Positions 32,660-44,510 of a stretch of DNA of 64,000 bases are shown piece by piece. The stretch spans positions 12,681,153 to 12,745,152 of the forward strand of contig LS997567.1 in the NCBI GenBank assembly GCA_000469685.2. Direction: 5' to 3'. The DNA comes from Haemonchus contortus. Its lineage: Eukaryota > Nematoda > Chromadorea > Rhabditida > Trichostrongylidae. Made by a program: the position numbers and the translations under genes. Position 1 is the first letter of the stretch. Every line of letters begins with the position of its first letter. A model generated the notes under the pieces. It ran no database searches. It saw only the letters and a list, made by a program, of their open reading frames with translations, and was not told where the DNA came from.

Positions 32660-33143
32660 CATGTTAATAAATCTAAAACTCCTCTCCTACTGGATCTAAT
32701 CATGCAAAATTTCTATATTTTGAGCGTGGGTGTATTGTGAATATTTACCACTATAAACTTGCAATCTGATCATGTTTCAGACATTTCAAAGAGCATGAAT
32801 TCAAAATTGACTGAAATGCAGATGATGGCCCTTCTAGAATCTCTTTCCTTTGTGTCATGTCTGAAGTGTACGAGCGGTAACGCCGAACACAATAGATGAG
32901 AAAAACGCACATAAGGTGCGAATAAGTGCAGTCGTCAACAACTTTACTTTTAGCAAAATCTGCTACTGCAACAAACACCATGCTCTATCTGTGGATATTG
33001 CAGCTTCGCAGACAAATTGTGTTGGGTAGGGTAAAATATTATCTAGTTTATCATATCCAAATGTCGCGCGATTTGGTCTACTAAGAAAAAAGTTATGAAC
33101 GAAAAAGCGTCGAAGCATTTCACCGGACTTTTGAGCGCTACTG
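32660..33143. mobile_element. Tc1-like MITE copy 2, left end lost
   Basis: Colinear with 2720-3177 (ctggatctaatcatgc, gtgaatatttaccactataa, gcaatctgatcatgtt, gtgtacgagcggtaacgccg). It ends in acttttgagcgctactg followed by TA, the same right terminus as copy 1. The left inverted repeat is not recognisable. Confidence 0.85.
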
Positions 33144-33145
33144 TA

Positions 33146-33509
33146 TATACCAATCGGGCCGCCCGGCTAACGCCGGGCTTCGCTCCTTCTTATGGATTCG
33201 CCCGGCTACGCCTGGCGATTTTCCTTCCTGTGAGAAACTTGCTATGCGTAAATAACACTTCGGATTCTCCTTTTTCTTTTAAAGCTCTACACCCTCAGTA
33301 TTGGCTCCGAATTAGGAGCGATTTTTCTGTAAGCCATCTTCGCTGTTTCCGTATAGAACACCGCATAATATTACAATGCAACTACTCAGAGAAAAAAGTA
33401 TTCAGAGACTTCGTCGCGGATGAGTCTACTATGTTAGCTACCATCAACGTTCCCAACCAACTCCTTGTGCCTTCAAGTTTCAGCGGTCTGGGTCCGAACT
33501 AACAGTACT
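33146..33509. other. No gene seen; GC hairpin at start
   Basis: cgcccggctaacgccgggc near 33160-33178 can form a GC stem. A 135-residue plus frame (33095-33502) spans the MITE end and this region and is not credible as a gene. Confidence 0.45.
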
Positions 33510-34072
33510 TATTCACGCCCAGCCCTTTGGGGCGGAGCCTAGTCTTGCAATCTGTCATCAATGTTCCTATCCAGCCTCCTGTATTCCTACCAAGTTCGAT
33601 CGCCCTAGGTCCATTTCGACATTTCTCTGCAAGCCCCGCCCCTGAAGGCGTAATGATTTTCCGCTCAAACCCCACCCATTGTGGCCACACTCCGATCTTG
33701 CCATCCACCATGAGTGTTCCCATCATGCCGCCTGTACTCCTACATACTTTGAATGCTCTAGGTTCACGGGGTCACGAGTTATGAGTTTTCGCCCAAACCC
33801 GGCCCCCGTGGGTGGAGTCCGGCCCTGCCACCTACGATGAGTGTTCCCATCCTGCCGCCTGTACTCCTACCAAATTTGAACACTCTAGGTCCACGGGGAC
33901 AGAAGTTATGACTTTCCGATCAAGCTATTTCGCACAAACCCCGCCCCCTATAGGCGGAGCTCGGCTCCGCCACCCACCATTAGTGTCCCCATCCTGCCGC
34001 CTGTACCCCTACCAAATTGTCTAAGTCGACGGAAACCCGAGTTATGAGTTTCCGGTCAAACACACAACTACT

Positions 34073-34112
<40 letters not shown>

Positions 34113-34185
34113 CACACACACACACAGACACAGACAAACCAACAGACACACTTAGCGCGTTATATATAGTAGGATAGGAGTGGGG
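33510..34185 (-). repeat. satA units in reverse orientation with CA/CAGA tail and TATATATAG terminus
   Basis: Four diverged satA units (anchor gtactcctaccaaatttgaa and variants at 33581, 33734, 33861 and 34003) are followed by (CA)n at 34073-34130, a cagacacagacaaaccaaca run and agcgcgttatatatagtagg at 34152-34175. The order parallels 17270-17492, suggesting that the satellite, CA tract and terminal box travel together. Confidence 0.8.
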
Positions 34186-34204
34186 GTATATATATATATG
34201 TATA

Positions 34205-34712
34205 TCCCACTTTATACAACAATGTTTGTGTGTATGCGTATGTGTATGTGCATGTGTGTGCATGTGTATGTGTGTATGTGTGTATGTGTATGTGTGTACG
34301 TGTACGTGTGTACGTGTATGTGTGTATGTATACGTGTGTATGTGAATGTGTGTATGTGTATGTGCATATATGTAAGTGTGTATGTGTGTATGTGTATGTG
34401 TGTATGTGTATGTGTGTATGTGTATGTGTGTATGTGTACGTGTGTATGTGAATGTGTGTATGTGTATGTGCATATATGTATGTGTGTATGTGTGTATGTG
34501 TATGTGTGTATGTGTATGTGTGTATGTGTAGGTGTGTATGTATACGTGTGTATGTGAATGTGTGTATGTGTATGTGCATATATGTGTGTGTATGTGTGTA
34601 TGTGTATGTGTGTACGTGTATGTGTGTATGTGTACGTGTGTGTGTGTATGTGTATGTATGTGTGTATGTGTGTATGTGTATGTGTGTGTATGTGTGTGTG
34701 TATGTGTATGTA
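34205..34712 (+). repeat. TG/TATG minisatellite, ~500 bp
   Basis: Irregular blocks of gtgtatgtgtatgtg with recurring tacgtgtgtatgtgaatgtg and tgtgcatatatgt segments, spaced roughly 110 bp apart (34330s, 34437s, 34550s), give a loose higher-order pattern. Long frames on both strands are repeat translations. Confidence 0.95.
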
Positions 34713-36008
34713 TAGGGTGGCTGAAAAGTATAGGACGCGCCGTTTGGCGCTTCCTGGCACCTTGCCAGTGGGTATTTTCAAAATCTTTCTGGACTTTTAG
34801 GAAGCGCGGGATCTGTACAAGAATCCATATGTCATTCGATTGACCGTTCGTCCGAACAATCACTATGAAAGTTCTGCGCATCACCCAATATCGAGAAGCT
34901 GCTCAGAGAAGGTTGCAGGAGCTGCGACATCGCGAAACGACTCGGCGTTCCCCCTTCAACCGTACGGAATGTTGCCGCTGCTCTCCGAAAACGAGGACAT
35001 GCCTCTGAGATGCCAAAAAGGGGACGACCGAGAACAGTGAACACACCGAGGATTCGTGAAGTCATCAAGAAGAGAATTACCGCAACGAAGGAGTCAGCGT
35101 GAATCGGATTGCTTCTGAACTCAACATCAGCCGTCAAACCGTCCAGAAAATTGTGAAAGTCGACCTCAAGCTGAACAGTAATCGGCTCCGTCGAGGCCGG
35201 TTTCTTTCAGAGCAGTCAAAGCAAATTCGACTGATAAAATGCAAAAAACTTCTTCAAGAGCTCAGGGCGCGCCGCATCTCTGATGTGATCCGGACTGACG
35301 AAAGAATTCTCACCGTAGAACCCTATCCAAACCGTCAAAACCAGAGACAGTTGTTGTCAAAAGCTGACAGCAGATCCACAAAGCATCGTCTTGTGCACAG
35401 CAGGCAATCTCCCAAAGGTGTTATGGTTTGGGCGGGGGTGACATCAGAAAGCAAACACCTTCGGTCTTCATAGACAGAAATGCTAAAATCAACTCCGAGG
35501 TCTACCAAAAGGTAGTTTAAATGGACATTCTGCTACCCTGGGTCACTGAGCACTTTCGAAACCGATCGTTCGTCCTGCAGCAAGATTGGGCCCCCTCTCA
35601 TGCCTCAAAGTCGACAAAAGCCGTACTGAACGCGCACTTCCCCGGTTACTGGTGCAAAGACATGTGGCCTTCCTCTTCGCCAGATCTCAACCCAATGGAC
35701 TTCTCTGTATGGGGGTACTTGGAGAGCAAAATCGGAGGGCGCTCCTAACGCACGATGGACGCTCTGAAGTTGGCGCTTCAGAAGGCGTGGGACGATATCG
35801 ACGTCGACTACCTGCGGTGTGCGGTCAATTCAGTCATCGAGCGTCTGAAGGCTTGTGTAAGAGCAGAAGGATCGACCTTTGTACACCTGCTGTCTCAAGT
35901 GATCTTGTAGTTCTACTCTATTCCCTAATAAAGTTGATTTGTCTCCCTGGTCTCTATCTTTGAAGTTACTCTTACAAATGTGGCGTCCCACACTTTTCAG
36001 CCACCCTG
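34713..36008 (+). mobile_element. maT-like (DD37D) Tc1/mariner element, both ends present
   Basis: Left end tagggtggctgaaaagtata and right end cacttttcagccaccctg are inverted repeats, flanked by TA at 34711-34712 and 36009-36010; length 1296 bp, normal for an autonomous element. The right end and its adjoining sequence recur at 26890-27012. The left end directly abuts the TATG minisatellite. Confidence 0.92.
34840..35910 (+). pseudogene. maT-like transposase, frameshifted
   Basis: 35099-35473 reads through a helix-turn-helix (NRIASELNISRQTVQKIVK) to RTDERILTVEPYPNRQN (first catalytic Asp) and KGVMVWAGVTS. 35521-35748 holds FVLQQDWAPSHASKST (second Asp) and SSPDLNPMDFSVWGYLESK (third Asp). 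Counting residues between the second Asp and the Asp of PMD gives 37, i.e. DD37D, the maT arrangement. Counting the mariner at 46.5 kb the same way gives 34. An N-terminal domain lies in other frames at 34840-35098. At least two frame breaks and a stop (35518-35520) inactivate it. Confidence 0.88.
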
Positions 36009-36169
36009 TATTGTGTTATATCAGGTGTGTGCATTACATTGCATTTTCCGCAGCCAAATTCGAAAGGTCGTTGCCCGAACCATGTCAGAGGTTCACCTGT
36101 GAAACCTGTCATATTCTGTAAAACAGGGTATTGGCTACCTGTTTAAGGGCATACAGATAAGTTTTTCTC

Positions 36170-37454
<1,285 letters not shown>

Positions 37455-37509
<55 letters not shown>
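37455..37509. repeat. (TA)n microsatellite
   Basis: About 27 TA units between two mariner-derived elements. Confidence 0.97.
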
Positions 37510-37515
<6 letters not shown>

Positions 37516-38389
37516 TGAGTAAAAAGTTTTGATCGGCTTTTCAATCTTCACTTTAAAAAGTCTTATTCCCATTGAAAGAGGACCTCAATTAGTAATATAG
37601 TCTCCATCGTTGTGCTAAACATACGTCTAACGAACCGGCAGTTTCTCGACTCCTGAAGCCTAGAAGGGTGGCGGCCGCGATTCGAAAAAGCTGGAGATCT
37701 CATTTTTGAGCTCCGGGCAGTCATCAAAATTTCTATCGCGGAGGTGATGTTTCAGAGCAAGTAACAAATGGTAATCAGACGGAGCGAGACCTCGCGAATA
37801 AGTAGAATGGGTTAGCACTGCCCATCTAAGTTCGGCAATTTACTGACAAAATAATTTCGCAACATGCGGTTGAGCGCTGTCGTGAAAAAGGCAAACATTT
37901 TCACGCTGCGGACGCTTCCTTCGAACAACGTCGACCAAACTCTGTAGCTGAAAAGCGTAAATCTCGGCGGTCACGGTGGAGCCCTCAGTAAGTTATCCAG
38001 TGTAGAGCATTCCCTGAGAATGTCCACCGACGACACAGTAAAACCTTCATCGAACATAGTCTACTTCTCTGTTAGTCTTGGAGGTGCTTCGTCATGAGGC
38101 ACCCGTGGGCTGAGATACGATGACCCTTCTAGATGTACCATAGATATTTGCGACAGCCGTCGGTGGATTCTGCCCTTACGGTAATTCGTGATAGACGATA
38201 GCTCTCAGACAGCTTCGGACGCCAGTTGAAGGTTGAAGTCATTTTTGCGAAGCACTTTCAAGGGGATGCTTATATATCCTTTTAAAAATACAGGTTAGGG
38301 ATTGGTCTAACATAACCCATTACGAAGTCCTTCCGAGCGGTCCTACGAAAAAGGGACGAAGGTCGATTAAAACTTTTTACTCAACCTAA
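37510..38389 (-). mobile_element. mariner, GGTTGAGTAAAAAGTTTTGA family, internally deleted copy
   Basis: Left end aaggttgagtaaaaagtttt and right end aaaactttttactcaaccta are inverted, with TA after the right end (38390-38391); the left end sits in the TA tract. At 880 bp it is shorter than a full mariner. Landmarks on the minus strand (gcgaggtctcgctccgtctg, ctgtctgagagctatcgtc) are shared in opposite orientation with 49296-49935. No continuous transposase frame remains. Confidence 0.9.
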
Positions 38390-38530
38390 TATATATCGCC
38401 AGTCATAAGCGGCATCGTACTCGAAAACAACTCTGGAGGTTCGACAAAAGAAAATTTTTAGAACAGAATGTTCGAGAAACATAGTGATTGGGGGAAAAGT
38501 TTGCTTTTCCGGATGATAGCTTGCAATCTA

Positions 38531-39182
38531 TCAGGTTGATGCATAATTTATGCGGATTTTTTCTCGGCTTTTTTTCTCCCGATAGAATTTGAATATTGAA
38601 ATCGGGTTTTTTCTAGAAATGACTTCTTGATTTCCTCTACAAAAAAGTACCTAGAAAACCATCCGCATATTCGCGAAATTAGGCTCTACTGCTTCGAGAA
38701 TGGTGTGAAGGTGGTCAAGCACTGCTTCCCATTGACTAGATAATCGGATTCCGAAGGCTGATTTTCCGGCGGCTGGCTTGATCCTTGGGGGCAATCAACG
38801 CTTTGACATCGCCCATGAAGTCATCCAAATCGACGTAAGTTCTATTCCCTAGCATTTTTGCAGCGAACGGTTGACGAAATAATCCATAGCAGTTTCTGCT
38901 GGTGAATATGGCAAATTTAGGAGCAGATCCCATTTCATGGTTGGCTTTGGCTGGTTGTTCCATCACCGAAAAGTTACCGAGATCGCGGAATGACTCTGCC
39001 ACCTTCCAACATTTCTCGAAAAAGTAGAGCATAATTGCGCGAATATGCGGATGGCTTTCTAGGTATATTTTTGTAGAGGAAATCAAGTAGATCATTTCTA
39101 GAGAAGACCCGATTTCAATATTCAAATTCCATCGTGAGAAAAAAACCGCGAAAAAATCCGCAATAATTATGCATCAACCTAA
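38531..39182. mobile_element. Palindromic mariner derivative: two inverted 5' ends
   Basis: The left arm 38531-38722 and the complement of 38990-39182 both start with tYaggttgatgcataatt and run colinearly for ~190 bp (ttgaatattgaaatcgggt, gatttcctctacaaaaa, ccatccgcatattcgcg) at roughly 85-90% identity. TA flanks both sides (38529-38530, 39183-39184). The right half encodes, on the minus strand (38736-39125), the N-terminal helix-turn-helix IMLYFFEKCWKVAESFRDLG. There is no C-terminal half at all; the element is two N-terminal halves back to back. Confidence 0.9.
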
Positions 39183-39184
39183 TA

Positions 39185-39859
39185 CAATTCGTTCAAGGCT
39201 ATCTAGATCATTTTAGTGTGTAACTGTATAAATGAAACACATGCCTTGTGCTACTTTTTCTACAATAGCGAGAGAAGAAAAAAAAAGCGCCACTCTGGAT
39301 GTATAAGAACTTCTGTGCGACCGCCTCAAACTATGCTTGCACGATAGTTAGTGTACCACAATCATACCCAGTGAATATGGCTGAACAACGAAAAAAGCAA
39401 TTGTGTTTCAGTTCACAAAAAGAAAACAATCACGAAAAACTAAATAAGGAATGACTAACAGTGAAAATATATACAAAGTATAAGTAGGATAGAGAACAAA
39501 GTATGGCAAGAAGCAAAACGTGAAATCACGTACCACTAGGTTCATATTGGAGGTACCCACTACGAACTTGGAGATGGATGAAACTCCTAACATAAATGAG
39601 CCAGTGGATGTTACAGATTTGAGACGATTCTCACAGCCATGGTTCTGAGCGCCCAATAAATCACTCAGAACCATGGCTCGATGTGGAAAATGCGTCGAAC
39701 GACAGAACAGTAGAAGCAACAGCCATCGTCCCACTTACATCAGAACAGAAATTAATGATCAGTTCATTCTTGGGAGATAAACCAAGCGAAGAGCGTTTTA
39801 ATAGTTCTACATCTGCTGCATTCTGTTATATTCCTTCGCGCGCGACGTCTCTCTCGACG
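39185..39859. other. No gene established; perfect 14-bp hairpin
   Basis: gccatggttctgag (39636-39649) and ctcagaaccatggc (39664-39677) form a perfect 14-bp stem with a 14-base loop containing aataaa. Otherwise the sequence is AT-rich without recognisable coding. The plus frame 39683-39982 enters PLE3 at its end. Confidence 0.5.
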
Positions 39860-41130
39860 CGATATTCCGTTCCTACTGTACCACACCCTTTTCGAGTGGG
39901 CGGGGAGGTATTTCGCACGGACTGGAGGCTTCACTATGGGGCAGCGATTGGCACCTGTTTTGGCCACATCATTTATGGCTAAGATTGAAGCGCCTGCACT
40001 AGGATACCTGCCCATATTTCACTGCAGGTATATCGGTGATTGATTCGTAGTCCGTGCGATACAGCAAGAAATAGACGTGAGTTTCGGCCTACTAAACTCA
40101 CAATCAGAGCGCATCAGGTTAACACGGGACCGACCGGAAATTGGCTTCCTTTCTTGGGTATAGGTACATGCTTCTAATTCTTAATGGACACGGTAAACTT
40201 GTGGTGATTCAAACAACTCTGGCGCCTAATATTGGGGCACAGCTTTAAAGCGGATCAGTTAAGTAAGGCCAGCTGATGCTACATATCTTCCCTACTTCGA
40301 ATTTGTCCCCCAACGATGGGCGTTAGTGTCGTTTGAATCACCACGAATTTCCCCGCGCAGTTGGCCGCGTCCATCCAGAATTGGGCGAATGCTCCGTCCC
40401 ATTTTTTTAACGTTCAAGTGAGGTTACACGGCGATATGATTGTTACGAAAGGGTATAGAGAGCCCAGCAATGAGAACATCACTGTCCATTACCACTCCGC
40501 TCATCCCTTTTACATTCACGAGCGGTTGTTGGGAATATGTTCCGCGTTGCTGAGGCTTTGAACTGGAGAGGATGAGCGAAAAGCGCCGCTTAGAATGGCA
40601 TACGATATAGCTCGGTCGGATGGCTACTACAATCTTTCAACTACACGTAGAGCTTCTTCTGATCTCGATTGAAAGACCAATGCCTTCCGTACTACCATTT
40701 ATTTCTAATGAGGTCAGTTCCTTCATTAGAAGGTTTCTGAAGAGATAGGGTTCCGAAAATTTAGTTGCTATTGTAAACGTACCACCCTTCAACCTAATGA
40801 AGCGCCTAGTTCCAAACAGGCTATACGATCGCCAATGTACAGCCTCAAACTGTGCGGACTTCCAGCTGGCAGGGATGGAGATTGTAACATGTCTGGGGTG
40901 GTTCACAAAATTATTTGCCGTTCATGTGGTGATGAGTACATGGGTGAAACGGCAAGACCATGCAAGACCAGTTTTAAGGAGCACATTGATGGTACGAGGC
41001 GATTGACAGAGTTTACTGCCTCAGGGAGCCACTGAATTGAGACGCATAACTAAGGCGTTTTCGAGGTCACTGTGGAGGTCGTGGGACAGGAGTCGCAATT
41101 GTGCGTATGTAAAACCCTTGAGGCATTTTG
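39860..41130 (+). pseudogene. PLE3: Penelope-like RT palm/thumb and GIY-YIG
   Basis: In shifting plus frames: MGQRLAPVLATSFMAKIEAP (motif B) near 39938-39995, RYIGD followed by a stop near 40026-40043 (the catalytic RYIDD with one Asp changed to Gly), LLNSQSERIRLTRDRPEIGF near 40093, a nested MITE, then KGYREPSNENITVHYHSAHP (thumb) near 40450-40505, then RLYDRQCTASNC and HKIICRSCGDEYMGETARPC (GIY-YIG core) at 40797-41035. It differs clearly in sequence from PLE1 and PLE2, so it is a separate family. Many breaks. Confidence 0.87.
40199..40350. mobile_element. ~152-bp MITE nested in PLE3
   Basis: tgtggtgattcaaac at the left and gtttgaatcaccacg at the right are inverted repeats bounding ~150 bp that interrupt the PLE RT between the LTRDRP segment and the thumb. 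Beyond the first 15 bases the arms diverge (ctctggcgcctaatattggg versus the complement of ccccaacgatgggcgttag). No reliable target duplication was identified. Confidence 0.65.
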
Positions 41131-41134
41131 AATA

Positions 41135-41965
41135 CAGGAAACCAATCCAGAAGTGAATCGTAGGGAAGAATGTCTCGCAATCACGCGGGAGCTACGGCCT
41201 TATATAAGGTTGGCCGTCCCGCAGAGACTTTGAATAAGAACATACCCCATCTGACATTGGTCTGTTGATACCATCGCTTGCTGGGTGTTCTCGAAGAATC
41301 CACAAAGCTACGGTGAGTGGTTCTTCTTTCAATCACCTGCGTGCCCTGGGGGTCTCGGACTTCAGGGGTTGGCGGAGACGTCTGAACGTAATGTCACAGA
41401 TCGTTGCGATCTATTCAGGCTCTGGAAAAGGCGACTCCGCCGGAACGTCAACCTAATAAGGCTTATATACGAAACTCGTGAAGAGTTCAAGAAAACAATA
41501 AACTAAGTGACAAATTAACGTCACGCTCATGGCAACACGTCTACTTTTGTGGAAAGTTCCTAGCAAGCATTTTTCCACAGAGTCCTTCTGACCAAATATA
41601 TGTGAAGGCTTCTTCCATACGCAGCAGTAATGCTAGCTAACGGTAAAATGGTCAAAAATTGAATTCCTATAGCTGGATTCTAGGTATAATAAGTGAGCAG
41701 CAGACTGTGCAATGCTATAAAATTATTATAAGAGCATGTCTCCCGCATGTCTGCAACTTGTTTCCAAGCCGTCTCGTACAGTCGCCGGGCCGCAGCGCCT
41801 TATGTCTCCATGTCATGAGTCCCAAGCTGTACCATGCGCAATCTTTCTAGCTTGTCGCCTAAGTACTCATTTTCTAAAAGGGAGCCTGTGCGAAGTTGGC
41901 CTGCTGCCCACACCCTCCCAAATTTGGACGCTTCGGAGCAGGAGAACAAGAATTACAAATGTCCG
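41135..41965. other. No gene seen
   Basis: Sequence after PLE3 (possibly its tail to ~41520) and AT-rich spacer. Short frames only. Confidence 0.4.
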
Positions 41966-41966
41966 G

Positions 41967-42295
<329 letters not shown>

Positions 42296-42379
42296 AAAGC
42301 GCCTTGCCCCTCATGAGCGGAATCCTGCTCAACTCATGTGTTTTTGAGTAACTTTGGCCATTTCCTCTTCTTCAACCTT

Positions 42380-42575
42380 CAGTTGTGTCACCTGCCAACA
42401 GCATTCCGTACTGCCGCCTGTACATGAGTCGAATCTGTGCGATCTAGGTCTAATTTTACAACTTCCGCGCACGTCTCTATCCCTTTGGGGAGAGTCTAGT
42501 TCGCCACCTGCCATTAATGTTTCCACACTGCCGCCTGTACTCCTGCCCAATATGAACGCTAAAAGGTCCAAGGGA
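42380..42575 (-). repeat. satA-like units, reverse orientation
   Basis: ctgccgcctgtacatgagtc (42411) and ctgccgcctgtactcctgcc (42528), about 117 bp apart, with gaacgctaaaaggtccaagg after the second, match the reverse complement of satA units. Confidence 0.7.
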
Positions 42576-42594
42576 AGAGGTTGCTATGGGCGCA

Positions 42595-42745
42595 TTCTAC
42601 TAGGTGCCATGGACGGCACCCCGGTGCGATGGATGGCACCTAGTAGCGACGTCGTAGGCTAGTGCCTGGGACAGCACCCTCGGTGCCGTCCCCAGCACCC
42701 AGGTGCCTTCCATCGCACCGCGGCCACGGCACCCGTATGAATACG
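42595..42745. other. GC-rich nested hairpin block built from ggtgcc/ggcacc
   Basis: ctactaggtgcc (42599-42610) pairs with ggcacctagtag (42636-42647) perfectly. ggtgcgatggatggcacc and ggtgccttccatcgcacc nearby are also partly complementary. Ten or more ggtgcc/ggcacc/gcaccc words crowd into 150 bp, unlike the flanking AT-rich DNA. It has no coding content I recognise. Confidence 0.75.
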
Positions 42746-43119
42746 CAGTATAGTTTCCGTTAAAGAAACACCGGCACACACACAGTTACACACACACGCA
42801 CACAGGAATATCATCCTAACTTGTTCCCTCTTCTCCTAAAAAAAAGTAGTAAGTAGTGCTCCATACAAGTAGTACAAATCGAGACTGGTCAATGTCGGGT
42901 AGCATTATCGATCACTGCGTTTACAGTTATATTCTATCAACGTCTCTTCAACGTCCTCGGAATTTGAACATTGCACCGCTCAAGGGAACAAGGCCACTGA
43001 TCGGTCATTTACACAACACATAGGTATAGGAAATCGGTATATCGGCCAACATCCCCACAGCGCAAATCCTACCACACGAATACCCTGTGGAGAGTAAAGC
43101 TGTGGAATGACGGTGCATA
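42746..43119. other. No gene seen; short CA tract
   Basis: A cacacacacagttacacacac run at 42776-42803 follows the satA units, like the CA tract of the 33.5-kb cassette. The rest is unremarkable. Confidence 0.45.
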
Positions 43120-43530
43120 ATGCGGAGAGCTTCTGAACAGGATCGTTGGGTTCGGACTCTACACTCTCCACGTAGTCCATTCCTGCCGTCTCTTTCCCTT
43201 CTAAACTTGAACGCCTTAACTCCGAAGGAACGATTCTCGCGCATCCGAGCCTCCAGTAAGCGAATCCACACCCGGCTCCTGCCGTTAGTTACCGCATCAT
43301 GCCGCCTAAATTCCTTCAAAATTTTACCTCTAAAGCGACTTTCGTGTACACCTGTACACCTATCGAATCCGTGCAATCTAAGTCCAACACCGCAATTTTC
43401 GCGCACGCCTCCCCCCCCCCCCCCCCATGGAGAGAGTACCTACTTTCGGAGTTCCCATCCTGACGCCTGTACTCCTATCGAATTTGAACGCTTCAGGTAC
43501 ACGGAGACAGGAATTATGTACTCCCGTTGT
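43120..43530 (-). repeat. Decayed satA-like units, reverse orientation
   Basis: cattcctgccgtctctttcc, ctgtacacctatcgaatcc (43350) and cctgtactcctatcgaattt (43465) with following gaacgcttcaggtacacgg echo satA units read in reverse, at ~115-125 bp spacing. A run of about 16 C residues lies at ~43410-43426. Confidence 0.6.
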
Positions 43531-43623
43531 AACCACTTATCGCACATCACCCCTCCGTGGATTATGTACATAAAGTACAGTGTGCCTCATGATATAAAGG
43601 CGCGAATGATGATAACAGTTCCG

Positions 43624-43904
43624 ACTTCCAAGTTTGGTTCTCTCGAAACCTGGGCATTTTACATAAAGTTTAGTACTGTTTTGCCGTACAGTTTTGTTAT
43701 GGCTGAATCTATTGGTCAACGTTTCGACTGAATCGTCGTCTTCAGGACTTGAAAATAGTTCAAGGGTCCTGACCTGTGACCTACCCGTCCAAGCGCCCAA
43801 AGGCTAGGCTAGTTGCAACAACTCCCGGAAACTAAGACCTGGAAAAGTTCTCAGCAAAAAGACCAACCTTCTGTGGCTCCACCAGCCTTACGTCCCACTC
43901 TATG
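43624..43904 (-). repeat. PLE2 own 3' tail (left arm)
   Basis: Minus-orientation PLE tail, complementary to 44511-44730 at roughly 80% or better and similar to the PLE1 tail. It carries the cctgaagacgacgattcagt / cgaaacgttgacc boxes on the minus strand. Confidence 0.85.
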
Positions 43905-44440
43905 TGAACTACAAGAGATCATTGAGACACCACTGATGATCGTAAGATAAGAAATATGCGGGTGATCCCAAAGTCCACAACAGGGAATGAACGGCAAGAG
44001 TTCGCTTGTTATGGCCAAGCACTCATTTTGGTTGTCAGGCTTGGATTTTTCGCGCGAATATATAACGCTTCCAGTATCTTCCTGGCACCGATCTCGTTCT
44101 CGTAGGCTAGGATTTCACATTCGATGTCGAAATCATTGCCTTGATGTCCTTCTAGTCGGTGCCTCCCAAGTGGTTTTAGTGGACTTCCACGCCTTTTTCC
44201 GGTCAGATGTTCTTTGACGCGTTTGTCGAGCAACCTTCCCGTCTAACCACTGTATATTTCGTGAACACCGAAGTTGATAAACGGTCATTCGCTGTGTGCA
44301 ATCTCGTCTTTTCCAAACGGACAAATGACGCAGTTATCCGTAGAACACGCACAGTCGTAAAGTCTATTGCTGATTAGTTGACGTTTGATATTGTCTCCTG
44401 GTAGGTTTATCAAGACAACATCATTGGTCAAATCCGCGCG
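43905..44440 (-). pseudogene. PLE2 linker and GIY-YIG endonuclease
   Basis: The minus frame 44009-44233 encodes RVKEHLTGKRRGSPLKPLGR and NEIGARKILEALYIRAKNP, the C-terminal half of the endonuclease. Upstream (44240-44410) are a broken GIY-YIG core and CRVC-type Cys residues of the linker. It is close to PLE1 in sequence. The RT domain is absent. Confidence 0.85.
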
Positions 44441-44510
44441 TACTCTGCCTGATTTCTGCGCCAATTTACTTTATTAATTTTTTTTCAATATGTTGTTCTG
44501 ATAGAGTGGG

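Noticed and set aside
33095..33502. 135-residue plus frame as a host gene
   Set aside because: It starts inside MITE copy 2 and crosses a GC hairpin; composition and context do not support a gene.
34042..34884. Thr/His-rich and Cys/Val/Met-rich frames of up to 280 residues
   Set aside because: Products of the TG/TATG minisatellite and CA tract, not genes.
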